A DNA stretch of 64,000 nucleotides, taken from contig NZ_NBWU01000005.1 of NCBI RefSeq assembly GCF_002514735.1, forward strand, positions 372,001 through 436,000, in the 5' to 3' direction. Within the stretch, counting starts at the first letter, position 1. Each line of letters starts with the position of its first letter. The notes beneath the pieces are model-generated. The model did not search any database, was not told the DNA's origin, and was given only the letters and a program-made list of their open reading frames with translations. Origin of the DNA: Sediminicola luteus (GTDB taxonomy: Bacteria; Bacteroidota; Bacteroidia; Flavobacteriales; Flavobacteriaceae). Shown piece by piece: positions 44,706 through 54,596 of the stretch. Position numbers and translations under genes: made by a program.

Positions 44706-45899
44706 CTATTTTCCCGTATAGGCGGTGAGTCCCTCGGCCAAAATGCGAACCGCTTTCAACAACTGTTTTTCCTCTAAAACATAGGCGATCCTAATTTGGT
44801 TCTTCCCAAGGCCCGGAGAGGCATAGAATCCGGCCGCTGGGGCTACCATTACCGTTTCGCCATCTACTTCGAAGCTTTCCAACAACCATTGGGCAAAATG
44901 ATCGGCATCGGCTATGGGTAGTTCGGCGATGCAATAAAAGGCACCGCTGGGCTTGCCTACTTTTATACCATCGATTTTTTCTAACTCGCTAATCAATAGT
45001 TTTCGGCGTTGGTCGTACTCTTCAATGACGTCGGTAAAATAAGACTCCGGCGTGTCTAAGGCCGCTTCAGAGGCGATTTGGGCATAGGTGGGTGGTGATA
45101 ATCTAGCCTGTGCGAATTTCAGGGCAGTAGCGATGAGCTCTTTATTTTTAGAGACCAAGCAACCAATACGGGCCCCACACATACTATAACGCTTCGATAC
45201 CGAGTCTACTACAATGGCGTTGTCGGCAATGGAATCGTGGGTTAAAATGGACTGGTGGGTACGGCCTTCATAGGTAAACTCGCGATAGACTTCATCGGCG
45301 ACCAAGAAAAGATCATGCTTTTTCACCAACTCGGCCAATTTGGCAATTTCTTCGGCACTATATAGGTATCCGGTCGGGTTGCCGGGGTTACAGATCAATA
45401 TCGCTTTGGTTTTCTCCGAGATCAGTTTCTCGAAATCCGCGATAGGGGGTAGGGCGAAATTTTCTTCTATTTTAGAAACTACCGGTACTACGGTTACACC
45501 GTTCGCCGTGGCGAAGCCATTGTAGTTGGCGTAAAAGGGTTCGGGTATAATTACCTCGTCTCCCGCATCGGCAATACTGCCCATAACAAACGATAGGGCC
45601 TCCGAACCACCAGTGGTAACGATAATGTCCGAGGCGTCTACCTCGATTTGGTGTTTGGCATAATATTGGGCAATTTTATCACGATAGGTTTCCGAGCCCT
45701 CCGTACGACTATAGGCCAAGACCGACACGGTATTGTTCTTTACCGCATCCAGCGCTATTTGTGGCGTTTTTATATCGGGCTGTCCAATGTTTAGATGGAT
45801 AACCTGGGTTCCTCTTTTTTTGGCGGCTTCGGCAAACGGTACCAGCTTACGGATAGGACTTTGGGGCATATTTCCCCCTTTATTTGAGATGGAAGGCAT
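44706..45899 (-). CDS. PLP-dependent class I/II aminotransferase
   Basis: 397 residues. The PLP lysine is in VVDSVSKRYSMCGARIG; GGSEALSF, CNPGNPTGYLYS, DEVYREFTYEG and the substrate arginine in QIRIAYV are all present. It is an aspartate/aromatic-type (fold I) aminotransferase; substrate not determinable. It is the first gene of a two-gene operon with murB. The first residues (MPSISNKGGNMPQSP) leave a second ATG ten codons in as another possible start. Confidence 0.92.
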   Translation of the reverse strand: MPSISNKGGNMPQSPIRKLVPFAEAAKKRGTQVIHLNIGQPDIKTPQIALDAVKNNTVSVLAYSRTEGSETYRDKIAQYYAKHQIEVDASDIIVTTGGSEALSFVMGSIADAGDEVIIPEPFYANYNGFATANGVTVVPVVSKIEENFALPPIADFEKLISEKTKAILICNPGNPTGYLYSAEEIAKLAELVKKHDLFLVADEVYREFTYEGRTHQSILTHDSIADNAIVVDSVSKRYSMCGARIGCLVSKNKELIATALKFAQARLSPPTYAQIASEAALDTPESYFTDVIEEYDQRRKLLISELEKIDGIKVGKPSGAFYCIAELPIADADHFAQWLLESFEVDGETVMVAPAAGFYASPGLGKNQIRIAYVLEEKQLLKAVRILAEGLTAYTGK

Positions 45900-46067
45900 A
45901 TGATATCGGTAATTTTAAACAAAAATGGGAATTGCGTACGGGCCTAGCAACATTTCCGGCACATTTTGTTTGAATTTAAAATAACAGAATCGTTATCGGT
46001 TTCTTAAAATTCGAGGAGATTTCATGTGTTTTTCGTATCTTGAAGGGATGATTGTTGCGTTACGGTT

Positions 46068-47399
46068 ATGAAAAGAGCAGGATTCGTACTTATATTGATG
46101 TTGTTTTTGCCCCTTTTTTTAATTGGGCAACGTTATTATTTACCCGCAGGAAAACCATCTGTTAAAGTAAAGTTCGAGCTAGTCAATAATTTGATTATCG
46201 TTCCTATTGAGGTTAACGGGGCCGAACTTTCGTTCATTCTCGATTCTGGGGTGGGGACCCCTATACTTTTTAACCTTTCCGATCAAGACTCCATTCAGAT
46301 CAATCAAGTTTCGGAGGTAACCATAAAAGGCTTGGGCCAAGGGGAAGATGCCAAAGCCCTACGTTCTAGGGGTAACCACTTTAAAATTGGTGGGGTGCAG
46401 AACCAAAACCAGCAATTGTACGTGGTCATGGATAAATCCTTGAATTTTTCACCAAGTTTGGGGGTTCCGGTACATGGTATCATCGGTTATGACCTATTCC
46501 AAAATTTTGCCGTAGAGATCAGTTATACGGGTAATTTTATAAAATTCCACGACCCCGATAAATACAAACATAAGAAGGGTAAAAAGTTCCGGACCTTTCC
46601 ATTGCAGCTCGATCATAAAAAGGCCTATGTCAAGGGGGCTGTTGTACTAGAAGATAAAGAAGAGATACCGGTCAAGTTATTGGTCGATACCGGAAGTAGT
46701 GATGCCGTATGGTTATTTACCGATGCTGAGAAGGGGTTGGAGTTACCCGAGAAAAATTATCGCGATTTTTTAGGCCAAGGCTTAAGCGGTGCCATATACG
46801 GCCATCGAACCAAGGTAAACAGTTTTAAGATCGGTGATTTTGAATTGCGTGATGCCAAAGCCGCGTTTCCGGATATGGAAACTTTTTCCGCCTTGAAGAA
46901 CCTGGGGGATCGCAATGGTAGTGTCGGTAGCGAAATACTGAAACGTTTCAATATGGTTTTCGACTATCCGAACCGAAAGGTAACCATGCGAAAGAACAGT
47001 AAGTTCGGTGATGCTTTTCATTACAATATGAGCGGCATAGATCTGAAGCATAACGGTATGCGCTATATAGTGGAGCGTATCGCAGACACTAACGGAATCG
47101 TAGTGCAAGAAGATGGGGCTAATTTCGGGAATGTGCAGATATTGCTCGAAAACAAATCAAAATTGAGTTTGGTGCCCGAGATTATCGTGTCAGGCATACG
47201 GGCAGGTAGCCCTTCCGATTTGGCCGGACTCCAGGAAGGAGATCTTATTTTGGCCGTAAACGGAAAACGGGTGCATCAATATAAAATCCAGGAGATTTTT
47301 AAAATGCTGAACGAAAAAGACGGAAAGCATATTAAAGTATTGGTAGAAAGGGCCAATCAAGATGTTTTGGTCAGCTTTGTTTTGAAAAAGATTTTTTAG
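46068..47399 (+). CDS. Secreted retropepsin-like aspartyl protease with PDZ domain
   Basis: 443 residues with a signal peptide (MKRAGFVLILMLFLPLFLIGQ). Two retropepsin-like lobes are visible, each with an active-site triplet: FILDSGVGT (Asp59) and LLVDTGSSD (Asp207). Each is followed by a hydrophobic-hydrophobic-Gly strand (GIIGYDLFQNFAVEI and GSVGSEILKRFNMVFDY). Residues ~365-443 are a PDZ domain (GIRAGSPSDLAGLQEGDLILAVNGKRV). A fused pair of lobes would make a single-chain, pepsin-like active site. It is periplasmic or envelope-associated; substrate unknown. A bidirectional terminator follows. Confidence 0.9.
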   Translation: MKRAGFVLILMLFLPLFLIGQRYYLPAGKPSVKVKFELVNNLIIVPIEVNGAELSFILDSGVGTPILFNLSDQDSIQINQVSEVTIKGLGQGEDAKALRSRGNHFKIGGVQNQNQQLYVVMDKSLNFSPSLGVPVHGIIGYDLFQNFAVEISYTGNFIKFHDPDKYKHKKGKKFRTFPLQLDHKKAYVKGAVVLEDKEEIPVKLLVDTGSSDAVWLFTDAEKGLELPEKNYRDFLGQGLSGAIYGHRTKVNSFKIGDFELRDAKAAFPDMETFSALKNLGDRNGSVGSEILKRFNMVFDYPNRKVTMRKNSKFGDAFHYNMSGIDLKHNGMRYIVERIADTNGIVVQEDGANFGNVQILLENKSKLSLVPEIIVSGIRAGSPSDLAGLQEGDLILAVNGKRVHQYKIQEIFKMLNEKDGKHIKVLVERANQDVLVSFVLKKIF

Positions 47400-47420
47400 T
47401 TGGGGTTATAAAATAAGGCA

Positions 47421-47450
47421 AAAAAAAACCGCCACTTGGGCGGTTTTGTA
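47421..47450. terminator. Bidirectional terminator
   Basis: A run of A, stem AACCGCC / GGCGGTT with loop ACTTG, and a run of T separate the convergent protease and DUF1573 genes. Confidence 0.88.
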
Positions 47451-47472
47451 TTTTCTATAAAGGCGAACCTTA

Positions 47473-47859
47473 TTATTTGGTTCCTTGGGTTTTAACCGTG
47501 CCTTTGATCTTTAAGACTTTAGTCGGTGTATCGGCATTGGAAATTACGGTAATCGCCTTGCGGATAGGTCCGGGACGATTGGTGTCGTACTTCACTTCTA
47601 TTTTTCCGGTCTTACCCGGTAAAATGGGAGCTTCCGGTTTTTTAGGTATGGTACAACCACAGCTAGAGCTTACTTTGCTAATGATCAAAGGGCTCTTTCC
47701 GGTATTGGTAAACTCAAAAACGCGAACACCGTCGCTGCCTTTTTCAATTTCACCATAATCAATGGTCTCTGTCTTGAATTCTATTTTGGCCGCGGACTCT
47801 TGGGCAGATACGCCTAAACTAAGCAGTCCTACGAACAACAGTAATACGATTTTTTTCAT
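47473..47859 (-). CDS. DUF1573 secreted protein
   Basis: 128 residues from the ATG at 47857-47859, giving the signal peptide MKKIVLLLFVGLLSLGVSAQ. The single domain (IDYGEIEKGSDGVRVFEFTNTGKSPLIISKVSSSCGCTIPKKPEAPILPGKTG) is DUF1573, an immunoglobulin-like fold with the SSCGCT motif. It is a small periplasmic protein of unknown role, very common in Bacteroidota. It is divergent from valS; promoters for both are visible in the gap. Confidence 0.92.
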   Translation of the reverse strand: MKKIVLLLFVGLLSLGVSAQESAAKIEFKTETIDYGEIEKGSDGVRVFEFTNTGKSPLIISKVSSSCGCTIPKKPEAPILPGKTGKIEVKYDTNRPGPIRKAITVISNADTPTKVLKIKGTVKTQGTK

Positions 47860-47882
47860 TTCTATTCTTTTTTTGGTAATGG

Positions 47883-47913
47883 TAAATGTACTGGAAACCC
47901 GTTCAGGCTCCAA
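47883..47913 (-). promoter_or_regulatory. Promoter of the DUF1573 gene
   Basis: On the minus strand a TTG (47911-47913), a 20-base spacer and TACATTTA (47883-47890) fit the Bacteroidota -33/-7 layout with one mismatch, about 24 bases before the start codon. Confidence 0.5.
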
Positions 47914-47919
47914 AATTCT

Positions 47920-47949
47920 TTTGTTATCTTATAACGTTACTTATTTTTG
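47920..47949 (+). promoter_or_regulatory. Promoter of valS
   Basis: TTTG (47920-47923), an 18-base spacer and TATTTTTG (47942-47949) match the Bacteroidota -33/-7 consensus. This is the best promoter in the window. Its -33 element lies 6 bases from that of the divergent DUF1573 promoter. Confidence 0.6.
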
Positions 47950-48035
47950 TTTCGTATTTGATGGGGTAATTATATCCCATTTTCTTTCTTGTAAGAATTA
48001 TATTCGCCTAAATGAAACAAAAACCGTTCCAAAAC

Positions 48036-50666
48036 ATGGAAATTCCCTCAAAGTACGATTCGCAGAGAGTAGAGACGCAGTGGTATAAGTACTGGATGGA
48101 TCATAAATATTTTGCATCTACCCCCGACGAAAGGGAGCCCTACACCATAGTGATTCCGCCACCCAATGTAACCGGGGTGTTGCATATGGGACATATGCTT
48201 AACAATACCATTCAAGATGTCTTGATCCGCCGTGCTCGGTTAAAGGGATATAATGCGTGTTGGGTACCGGGTACCGATCATGCTTCCATTGCTACCGAGG
48301 CCAAAGTAGTGGCCAAACTAAAAGCGGAAGGTATCGACAAGGCGGATCTTAGTCGCGAGGAGTTTTTAAAACATGCCTGGGATTGGACACACCAATACGG
48401 TGGTGTGATTTTGGAGCAATTGAAAAAGTTGGGCTGTTCCTGTGATTGGGACCGTACAGCCTTTACCCTCGATGATACTATGTATGCCTCGGTAATCAAG
48501 GTTTTTGTCGATTTATACGAAAAAGGATTGATCTACAGGGGGTATCGTATGGTAAACTGGGACCCGGAAGCCCAAACCACCTTGTCGGATGAGGAAGTTA
48601 TCTATGAAGAACGTCAAGGACTATTGTATCATGTATCTTATAAAATCGCCGGCACTGAAGATACGTTGACCGTAGCGACCACGCGCCCGGAAACCATATT
48701 GGGCGATACGGCTATCTGTATCAATCCAGATGACCCTAGATATACCCATTTAAAGGGTAAAAAAGCTATCGTGCCAATCTGTAACCGGGAAATACCAATT
48801 ATTGAAGATACTTATGTAGACGTAGAGTTCGGAACCGGATGTTTAAAGGTAACCCCGGCCCACGATCCCAACGATAAAACCTTGGGCGATAAACATAAAC
48901 TGGAGGTTATAGATACCTTTAATGCCGATGGTACCCTAAACGCACATGGCCTACATTATGAGGGCATGGATCGTTTTGAAGTTCGTAAGGCCATTGCCAA
49001 AGAATTGAAAGAAATCGGGTCGTTGGTAAAGACCGAGAACTATACCAATAAGGTGGGGACATCGGAACGTACCAAAGCCGTTATAGAATCGCGCCTTTCG
49101 GATCAATGGTTCTTGAAAATGGAAGACTTGGTAAAACCTGCCATTAAAGCGGTGCTTGAAGATGAAGAGGTAAAGTTGTTCCCGAAAAAGTTCGAGAATA
49201 CCTACCGCCACTGGATGGAGAACATACGCGATTGGAATATTTCGCGCCAATTGTGGTGGGGACAGCGTATACCGGCCTATTATTATGGTATAGGCAAGGA
49301 AGATTTCGTAGTGGCCGAAACGGCGGAAGCCGCCTTGGAAAAGGCCAAACAAAAAACGGCCAATAATGAACTTACCCTGGCCGATCTTCGTCAAGATGAA
49401 GATGCTTTGGATACTTGGTTCTCTTCTTGGCTATGGCCCATGAGTGTTTTTAATGGCATTTTGGAGCCTGAAAACGAAGAGATCAATTACTATTACCCTA
49501 CCTCCGATTTGGTAACAGGGCCAGATATCCTATTCTTCTGGGTAGCCCGTATGATCATTGCGGGTTATGAGTTCAAAGATGCCAAGCCCTTTAAAAATGT
49601 GTATTTGACCGGTCTGGTACGCGACAAGCAAAGGCGTAAAATGTCGAAACAACTCGGCAATTCGCCCGATGCCCTGAAACTGATCGAGGAGTTCGGTGCC
49701 GATGGGGTTCGTGTAGGCTTGTTGTTGAGTTCCGCAGCCGGAAACGATTTGTTGTTCGATGAAGCCCTTTGCCAGCAAGGAAAGAACTTCTCCAATAAGG
49801 TTTGGAATGCTTTCCGATTGGTAAAAGGTTGGGAAACGGCCGATATACCACAACCCGAGGCGGCCCGTTTGGGCTTGGACTGGTACCGAGCCAAGTTCAA
49901 TGCCACTTTGGTCGAAATCGAAGATCATTTCGATAAGTATCGTATTTCCGATGCCTTGATGGCTATCTATAAGTTGGTTTGGGACGATTTCTGTTCGTGG
50001 TTGTTGGAAATCGTAAAACCGGCCTATCAACAGCCTATCGATGCCAAAACCCAGCAAGAGGTAATCGCCTTGTTCGAAGAAAACCTAAAATTACTGCATC
50101 CGTTTATGCCTTTCCTTTCCGAAGAGATATGGCAGCATATGGAGGCACGTTCGCCTGAAGAGGCCTTGATCGTAGCTTCTTGGCCTAAAGTACAAGCCGT
50201 TGATGAAACCTTGATTTCCGGATTCCAAATGGCTTCGGAAGTAATTTCGGGCATTCGTACCATTCGTAAAGAAAAGAATATACCCAACAAAGAAACCTTG
50301 GAACTTTCGGTGCTCAATACCGAAGGGGTGGCCCCAAGCTGGGATGCCGTTATCAAAAAGATGGGTAATGTTTCCGAGTTGACTTATGTTGACCAAGCTT
50401 TAGATGGCGCGTTGTCTTTCCGGGTTAAGAGTAATGAATACTTTATTCCTGTAGGTGGCGCCATAGATGTAGCGGCCGAAATCGCCAAATTGGAAGAAGA
50501 GCTTAGCTATACCCAAGGCTTTTTGAAATCGGTACAGAAGAAACTTTCGAACGAGCGCTTTGTCAATAATGCCCCCGAGAAAGTGGTTGCTATCGAAAAA
50601 CAAAAAGAGGCCGATGCCATGGCCAAGATCGAGACTATAGAAAAGAGTTTGGCCGGTCTAAAATAA
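48036..50666 (+). CDS. valS: Valyl-tRNA synthetase
   Basis: 876 residues from the ATG at 48036 (MEIPSKYD); an in-frame ATG at 48012 would add eight residues. This class I synthetase charges tRNA-Val. Motifs: [17 protein letters not shown] (HIGH-type), the editing domain with [25 protein letters not shown] (KMSKS-type), an anticodon-binding domain ([15 protein letters not shown]) and a C-terminal coiled coil ([38 protein letters not shown]). Complete and normal in length. Confidence 0.97.
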   Translation: MEIPSKYDSQRVETQWYKYWMDHKYFASTPDEREPYTIVIPPPNVTGVLHMGHMLNNTIQDVLIRRARLKGYNACWVPGTDHASIATEAKVVAKLKAEGIDKADLSREEFLKHAWDWTHQYGGVILEQLKKLGCSCDWDRTAFTLDDTMYASVIKVFVDLYEKGLIYRGYRMVNWDPEAQTTLSDEEVIYEERQGLLYHVSYKIAGTEDTLTVATTRPETILGDTAICINPDDPRYTHLKGKKAIVPICNREIPIIEDTYVDVEFGTGCLKVTPAHDPNDKTLGDKHKLEVIDTFNADGTLNAHGLHYEGMDRFEVRKAIAKELKEIGSLVKTENYTNKVGTSERTKAVIESRLSDQWFLKMEDLVKPAIKAVLEDEEVKLFPKKFENTYRHWMENIRDWNISRQLWWGQRIPAYYYGIGKEDFVVAETAEAALEKAKQKTANNELTLADLRQDEDALDTWFSSWLWPMSVFNGILEPENEEINYYYPTSDLVTGPDILFFWVARMIIAGYEFKDAKPFKNVYLTGLVRDKQRRKMSKQLGNSPDALKLIEEFGADGVRVGLLLSSAAGNDLLFDEALCQQGKNFSNKVWNAFRLVKGWETADIPQPEAARLGLDWYRAKFNATLVEIEDHFDKYRISDALMAIYKLVWDDFCSWLLEIVKPAYQQPIDAKTQQEVIALFEENLKLLHPFMPFLSEEIWQHMEARSPEEALIVASWPKVQAVDETLISGFQMASEVISGIRTIRKEKNIPNKETLELSVLNTEGVAPSWDAVIKKMGNVSELTYVDQALDGALSFRVKSNEYFIPVGGAIDVAAEIAKLEEELSYTQGFLKSVQKKLSNERFVNNAPEKVVAIEKQKEADAMAKIETIEKSLAGLK

Positions 50667-50738
50667 GGCAAGTGACCGGGGGATTGCATAATTGCAGGTG
50701 ATGCCTTATATTCGGGGGTCACCCAAAAAGACGTTGCC

Positions 50739-52010
50739 ATGCAAACCTATGCCTCCGTATTGTTATATGCCATTCCGTTGTTCGTGATTATGGTGCTGAT
50801 CGAAATAGCCTATGGTTACTTCGTAAAAAACCAAATGCACAATGTTATGGATACGGTGTCTAGTTTGAGTTCGGGTATCACCAATATCATAAAAGATACC
50901 TTGGGCCTAGGTATTGGATTGATAGGCTATACCTATTTGGTAGAACATTTGGCCATAGTTGAGGTAAAAAGCACTTGGCTAACCTACGTTATCGGGTTTA
51001 TCGCGCTGGATTTTGCCGGTTATGTAAACCACTGGTTGGCGCATAAGGTCAATTATTTCTGGAACGAACATGTGGTGCACCATAGTAGTGAAGAGTTCAA
51101 TTTGGCCTGCGCCCTGCGGCAGTCCATTTCGACCTTTTTTAAGTATGGGGCCATTCTTTTGATTCCGGCCGCAATTTTGGGGGTACCCCAAAAAGTGGTG
51201 GCCGTATTAGGTCCCTTACATCTATTTGGGCAGTTTTGGTACCATACCCGCCATATCGGTAAATTGGGCTTTCTCGAATACTTGATCATAACTCCATCGC
51301 AGCACCGTGTACATCATGCGATTAACCCGGAGTATATTGATAAAAACCTAGGTCAGATTTTTCCTTGGTGGGACTTTATGTTCGGTACCTATCAAGAAGA
51401 ATTGGACGATGTGCCTCCGCAATATGGTGTTTTGAAGCCTGCCGCCACCTGGAACCCAATTTTAATTAATTTTCAACATCTATGGCGTTTGATCAAAGAT
51501 GCCTGGCGTACCAATAGCTTTTGGGATAAATTGCGTATATGGTTTATGCCAACGGGTTGGCGCCCTGCCGATGTGGCCCAAAAATACCCGGTTGCCATAA
51601 TCGAAGATGTCTACAATTTTAAAAAATATATGCCACCGGCTTCCACGGCCTTGCAGTGGTATTCCATTTTCCAAGTACTGGCCAATACCGCATTGATGAT
51701 GTTCATGTTCTATAATTTCGATAATCTTAGTAGAAATGAACTCTTGCTTTATGGCGCCTTTGTTTTTGTCGGGGTGTACGGTTATACCTCACTAATGGAT
51801 CGTAAATACTCGGGTATGTGGATCGAGGCGGTCAAAAGCTTGGGGGGTATCGCATTAATTTGGAGCCAGGGAAGTTGGTTCGGCATCGAAAATTACCTGT
51901 CTTGGGGCAATGCCCTCATTGTCTTTTTTATGCTGATATCGTTAGTGGGGGGTGTGTACTTTACCCTAAAGGATCGAAAAGGTGCCGGTTATCGGGCGGC
52001 CTTGGCTTAA
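50739..52010 (+). CDS. Sterol desaturase / fatty acid hydroxylase superfamily membrane protein
   Basis: 423 residues with about seven membrane helices. Its histidine clusters bind the di-iron centre: HWLAHKVNYFWNEHVVHHSSEEFN and SQHRVHHAINPEYIDKNLG. The C-terminal third carries extra helices beyond the core, as in alkylglycerol-monooxygenase-like members. It is predicted to oxidise a membrane lipid; the substrate is unknown. It lies 72 bases behind valS and convergent with the ACBP-psd-cdsA run, a fitting lipid neighbourhood. Confidence 0.9.
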   Translation: MQTYASVLLYAIPLFVIMVLIEIAYGYFVKNQMHNVMDTVSSLSSGITNIIKDTLGLGIGLIGYTYLVEHLAIVEVKSTWLTYVIGFIALDFAGYVNHWLAHKVNYFWNEHVVHHSSEEFNLACALRQSISTFFKYGAILLIPAAILGVPQKVVAVLGPLHLFGQFWYHTRHIGKLGFLEYLIITPSQHRVHHAINPEYIDKNLGQIFPWWDFMFGTYQEELDDVPPQYGVLKPAATWNPILINFQHLWRLIKDAWRTNSFWDKLRIWFMPTGWRPADVAQKYPVAIIEDVYNFKKYMPPASTALQWYSIFQVLANTALMMFMFYNFDNLSRNELLLYGAFVFVGVYGYTSLMDRKYSGMWIEAVKSLGGIALIWSQGSWFGIENYLSWGNALIVFFMLISLVGGVYFTLKDRKGAGYRAALA

Positions 52011-52070
52011 TCCATAATGGGTTTAGGCAGTTTGCGGTACCGGTGGGATATAAGGAAGCATTTAGGATAC

Positions 52071-52343
52071 CTAATAGGTGCCGTTACGAACGGTATCGGT
52101 GACTTCGATATACATTTCCATGGCCTGGTCTTCCGTGATTTCCTGGGCTTGGATCAGGGCATTCATCTTAAAGGCGTTGATCAAGGGTTTACGACTGCCC
52201 GGGTGATCGAAATTGTTGTTCGCGATTTTGTAGTAGGCGTAAATTTTCAAAAGCAGATCGGCAGGTAAAGGGTGGGTGTAACTGTTCATAAAGGCCACGG
52301 CCTCTTCGAAACGTTCCCGCAATGTTGATCCTGCTTTGCTCAT
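52071..52343 (-). CDS. Acyl-CoA-binding protein
   Basis: 90 residues, the whole ACBP fold. LRERFEEAVAFMNSYTHPLPADLLLKIYAYYKIANN holds the YxxYK-type acyl-CoA contact; SRKPLINAFKMNALIQAQEITEDQAMEMYIEVTD matches the C-terminal helices. It binds long-chain acyl-CoA in the cytoplasm. Its ATG overlaps the psd stop by 4 bases, so it is translationally coupled to psd and cdsA. Confidence 0.93.
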   Translation of the reverse strand: MSKAGSTLRERFEEAVAFMNSYTHPLPADLLLKIYAYYKIANNNFDHPGSRKPLINAFKMNALIQAQEITEDQAMEMYIEVTDTVRNGTY

Positions 52344-52999
52344 TTTTCCTTAATGGCGGCGATACAAGTTTTGGCTCCGGTTACTTTCTGGTCCAATTTT
52401 ACGGTTACAATACAGTCAAGTGGCAAGTAAAGGTCTACCCGCGATCCGAATTTTATAAAGCCGGCATCTTCCCCTTGATGCACGCTATCGCCTTCCTCGG
52501 CATAATTTACGATTCTTTTCGCTAAGGCCCCGGCTACCTGCCTGTAAAGGATGTCGCCGAATTTAGGGGTGTTGATCACTACGGTGGTACGCTCATTTTC
52601 TTCACTGGCCTTGGGGTGCCAGGCTACTAGGTATTTACCGGGGTGGTATTTTGAATATTTAATGACCCCGCTGGCCGCATAACGGGTCACATGCACATTA
52701 AAGGGTGACATAAAGATGGAGACCATGCGACGTTTACCTTTGAAATATTCAGGCTCTTCCACTTCTTCGATAACAACTACCTTACCGTCTACTGGGGCCA
52801 AGATCTCGTCGAAGCTTTTGGTTACCTTGCGTTTTGGGTTCCTAAAAAACTGTAGGATCAATACCAAAAAGACCAAGACAAGAATTTGGACGCTCATGCG
52901 TAACCAAGGTATGCTTATAAAGTACTCCGAGGCCAACACGGCGGCAACTACAATAAAGAAAGTAATCAGGATGATCTTTTGTCCTTCCTTATGGAACAT
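52340..52999 (-). CDS. psd: Phosphatidylserine decarboxylase (short, archaeal-type family)
   Basis: 219 residues with one or two N-terminal membrane helices (ILITFFIVVAAVLASEY, VQILVLVFLVLILQF). The self-cleavage site that yields the pyruvoyl group is Gly185-Ser186 in IKFGSRVDLYLP; FMSPFNVHVTRYAASG is the conserved core. It makes phosphatidylethanolamine. It overlaps cdsA by 11 bases and ACBP by 4, forming a phospholipid operon. Confidence 0.93.
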   Translation of the reverse strand: MFHKEGQKIILITFFIVVAAVLASEYFISIPWLRMSVQILVLVFLVLILQFFRNPKRKVTKSFDEILAPVDGKVVVIEEVEEPEYFKGKRRMVSIFMSPFNVHVTRYAASGVIKYSKYHPGKYLVAWHPKASEENERTTVVINTPKFGDILYRQVAGALAKRIVNYAEEGDSVHQGEDAGFIKFGSRVDLYLPLDCIVTVKLDQKVTGAKTCIAAIKEK

Positions 53000-53810
53000 A
53001 ATCGAACAGATTTAAGGTGAAATATGCAAATGGTGCCGCAAATATAAGACTATCCAACCGGTCTAACATACCTCCGTGGCCCGGAAGTATGGCCCCGCTA
53101 TCCTTAACACCGGCATCGCGTTTAAACTTAGATTCTACCAAATCGCCCAAACTACCGCTGATTACCACGACCACGGTTAATATAAGCCATTGGCTGGTAG
53201 AGAGGGGGGTGTAATAACCAGCCAAAAAATATCCGGCAATTAATGAAAACACTAGTCCGCCCAAAGAACCTTCTATGGTTTTTTTAGGCGATACGGAAGG
53301 GAATAATTTGGTGCGTCCTATGCTTTTTCCTACTAAATAGGCAAAGGAGTCGTTAACCCAAATGAGTATAAAAATGCCCATAATAAGAAAAGAAGCGAAT
53401 TCGCCACCAGGTCTATACGGAATCATGGTCAAAAAGATACAGCCCCCACCAATATAGAATACCCCAATCAAAAACTGGGTAAGGCGATTGAATACCTTTT
53501 TCTTTTTAGAGAACAAATAATACAATAGGGCCAAATCGGTAGCCAAGGTGGTGAACAATAGAGCTCCAATCCACCAAGGGTAACCCGAAAGCGCCGGTGT
53601 GATTAAATAGATATAGGCCCACCAAAGGATCAAATAGGCCAAAAAGATATGGTACCCACTCACTTTGAGCATACGCTTGTATTCGTAGATACAGGCGAGG
53701 CCGAAAATCATAAAAAGAAAATCGAAGGCGTCGGAACTTAAAAAGACAGTAGATAACAGCAGGGCCACGTATACGGCACCAGTAAGTAATCGCCTTAGTA
53801 ATTCTTTCAT
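52989..53810 (-). CDS. cdsA: Phosphatidate cytidylyltransferase (CDP-diglyceride synthase)
   Basis: 273 residues with about eight membrane helices. The full CdsA signature is present near the C-terminus: SLGDLVESKFKRDAGVKDSG followed by LPGHGGMLDRLDS. It makes CDP-diacylglycerol, the head-group donor for phosphatidylserine and hence the psd product. It overlaps psd downstream; 120 bases separate it from the LUD-domain gene upstream. Confidence 0.96.
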   Translation of the reverse strand: MKELLRRLLTGAVYVALLLSTVFLSSDAFDFLFMIFGLACIYEYKRMLKVSGYHIFLAYLILWWAYIYLITPALSGYPWWIGALLFTTLATDLALLYYLFSKKKKVFNRLTQFLIGVFYIGGGCIFLTMIPYRPGGEFASFLIMGIFILIWVNDSFAYLVGKSIGRTKLFPSVSPKKTIEGSLGGLVFSLIAGYFLAGYYTPLSTSQWLILTVVVVISGSLGDLVESKFKRDAGVKDSGAILPGHGGMLDRLDSLIFAAPFAYFTLNLFDYVP

Positions 53811-53930
53811 TTGTTGAGGTTTATGGGTGTCTCTGGGGTAGATGAAAGGATTTTCAAGGGAGTCCTGCGTCCATCTGTGATAAATGTCGGAAAATTTTGG
53901 GCAAAAACAAGAGTCGTCATGGCTCTTCTG

Positions 53931-54539
53931 CTAAAAATCCTCTAAAAGTAATAGGTAAAGGTTTTTTGAGGTACTGCCATAAGAAAGGAAGTCTTCTTCT
54001 TTTGCGCTTTTTTCCTTAAAGTGCTTTATGGTAGTAATGTTGGCAGGGATACCGTTACCGCTATTCTTTTTTATGCTTTTAAGGCCGTCGCCAATGCTCT
54101 CGACCAATTGGCTGGTTGTAGCGAACACGATAAAATTATCGGGTAGTTCCTGAAGCTTTTTGCCATGCAGTTGGTTCGACGAGACCAATATAGAGCCATT
54201 ATGGGCGATAAGGTGTTCGCAGGTGGTAAAGAAGACAGAGGTGCCCTCCATACGGTTGGTGAACATAAAATTCTCGGAGATAAAACGTTTGGCCAGTTCC
54301 GTATCCAAAGAAAAGAAGGGCTGGTCTTGCCATTGGTTTTCTATAATGATACGGTCGAGTACGTCGGTTATTTCCGAAAAAGAATCGCAATAGAGGAACT
54401 TGCCCCCATTGCGTTTGAAATTTATGGTGAACTTCTCATCTACCGGAATATCGAGATCGGGCATATGGGCACCACGGGTCTCTACCGTATCACTATCGGT
54501 TTTTTTTCCGCCTCCGAACAATTTTCCGAACAATCCCAT
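53931..54539 (-). CDS. LUD domain protein (LutC/YkgG-like)
   Basis: 202 residues. After a short glycine/lysine-rich start (MGLFGKLFGGGKK) comes a LUD-type domain: FFTTCEHLIAHNGSILVSSNQLHGKKLQELPDNFIVFATTSQLVESIGDGL, the fold of lactate-utilisation proteins. Here it is not next to lutA/lutB but between ftsH and cdsA, the standing arrangement in Flavobacteriaceae, so a role in lactate oxidation is doubtful. A hairpin lies in the 57-base gap from ftsH. Confidence 0.85.
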   Translation of the reverse strand: MGLFGKLFGGGKKTDSDTVETRGAHMPDLDIPVDEKFTINFKRNGGKFLYCDSFSEITDVLDRIIIENQWQDQPFFSLDTELAKRFISENFMFTNRMEGTSVFFTTCEHLIAHNGSILVSSNQLHGKKLQELPDNFIVFATTSQLVESIGDGLKSIKKNSGNGIPANITTIKHFKEKSAKEEDFLSYGSTSKNLYLLLLEDF

Positions 54540-54565
54540 ATGGTTCCCGTATTCCGTAATTATTA

Positions 54566-54590
54566 TGACCCCTCGACTGCCAAGGGGTCA
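54566..54590 (-). other. Hairpin between ftsH and the LUD gene
   Basis: An eight-base perfect stem TGACCCCT / AGGGGTCA with a nine-base loop lies in the operon gap without a T-run. It may protect or attenuate the ftsH message. Confidence 0.4.
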
Positions 54591-54596
54591 CTATTG

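Noticed and set aside
53817-53930. Possible small gene or RNA between cdsA and the LUD gene
   Set aside because: No frame, promoter or convincing hairpin with a T-run was seen.
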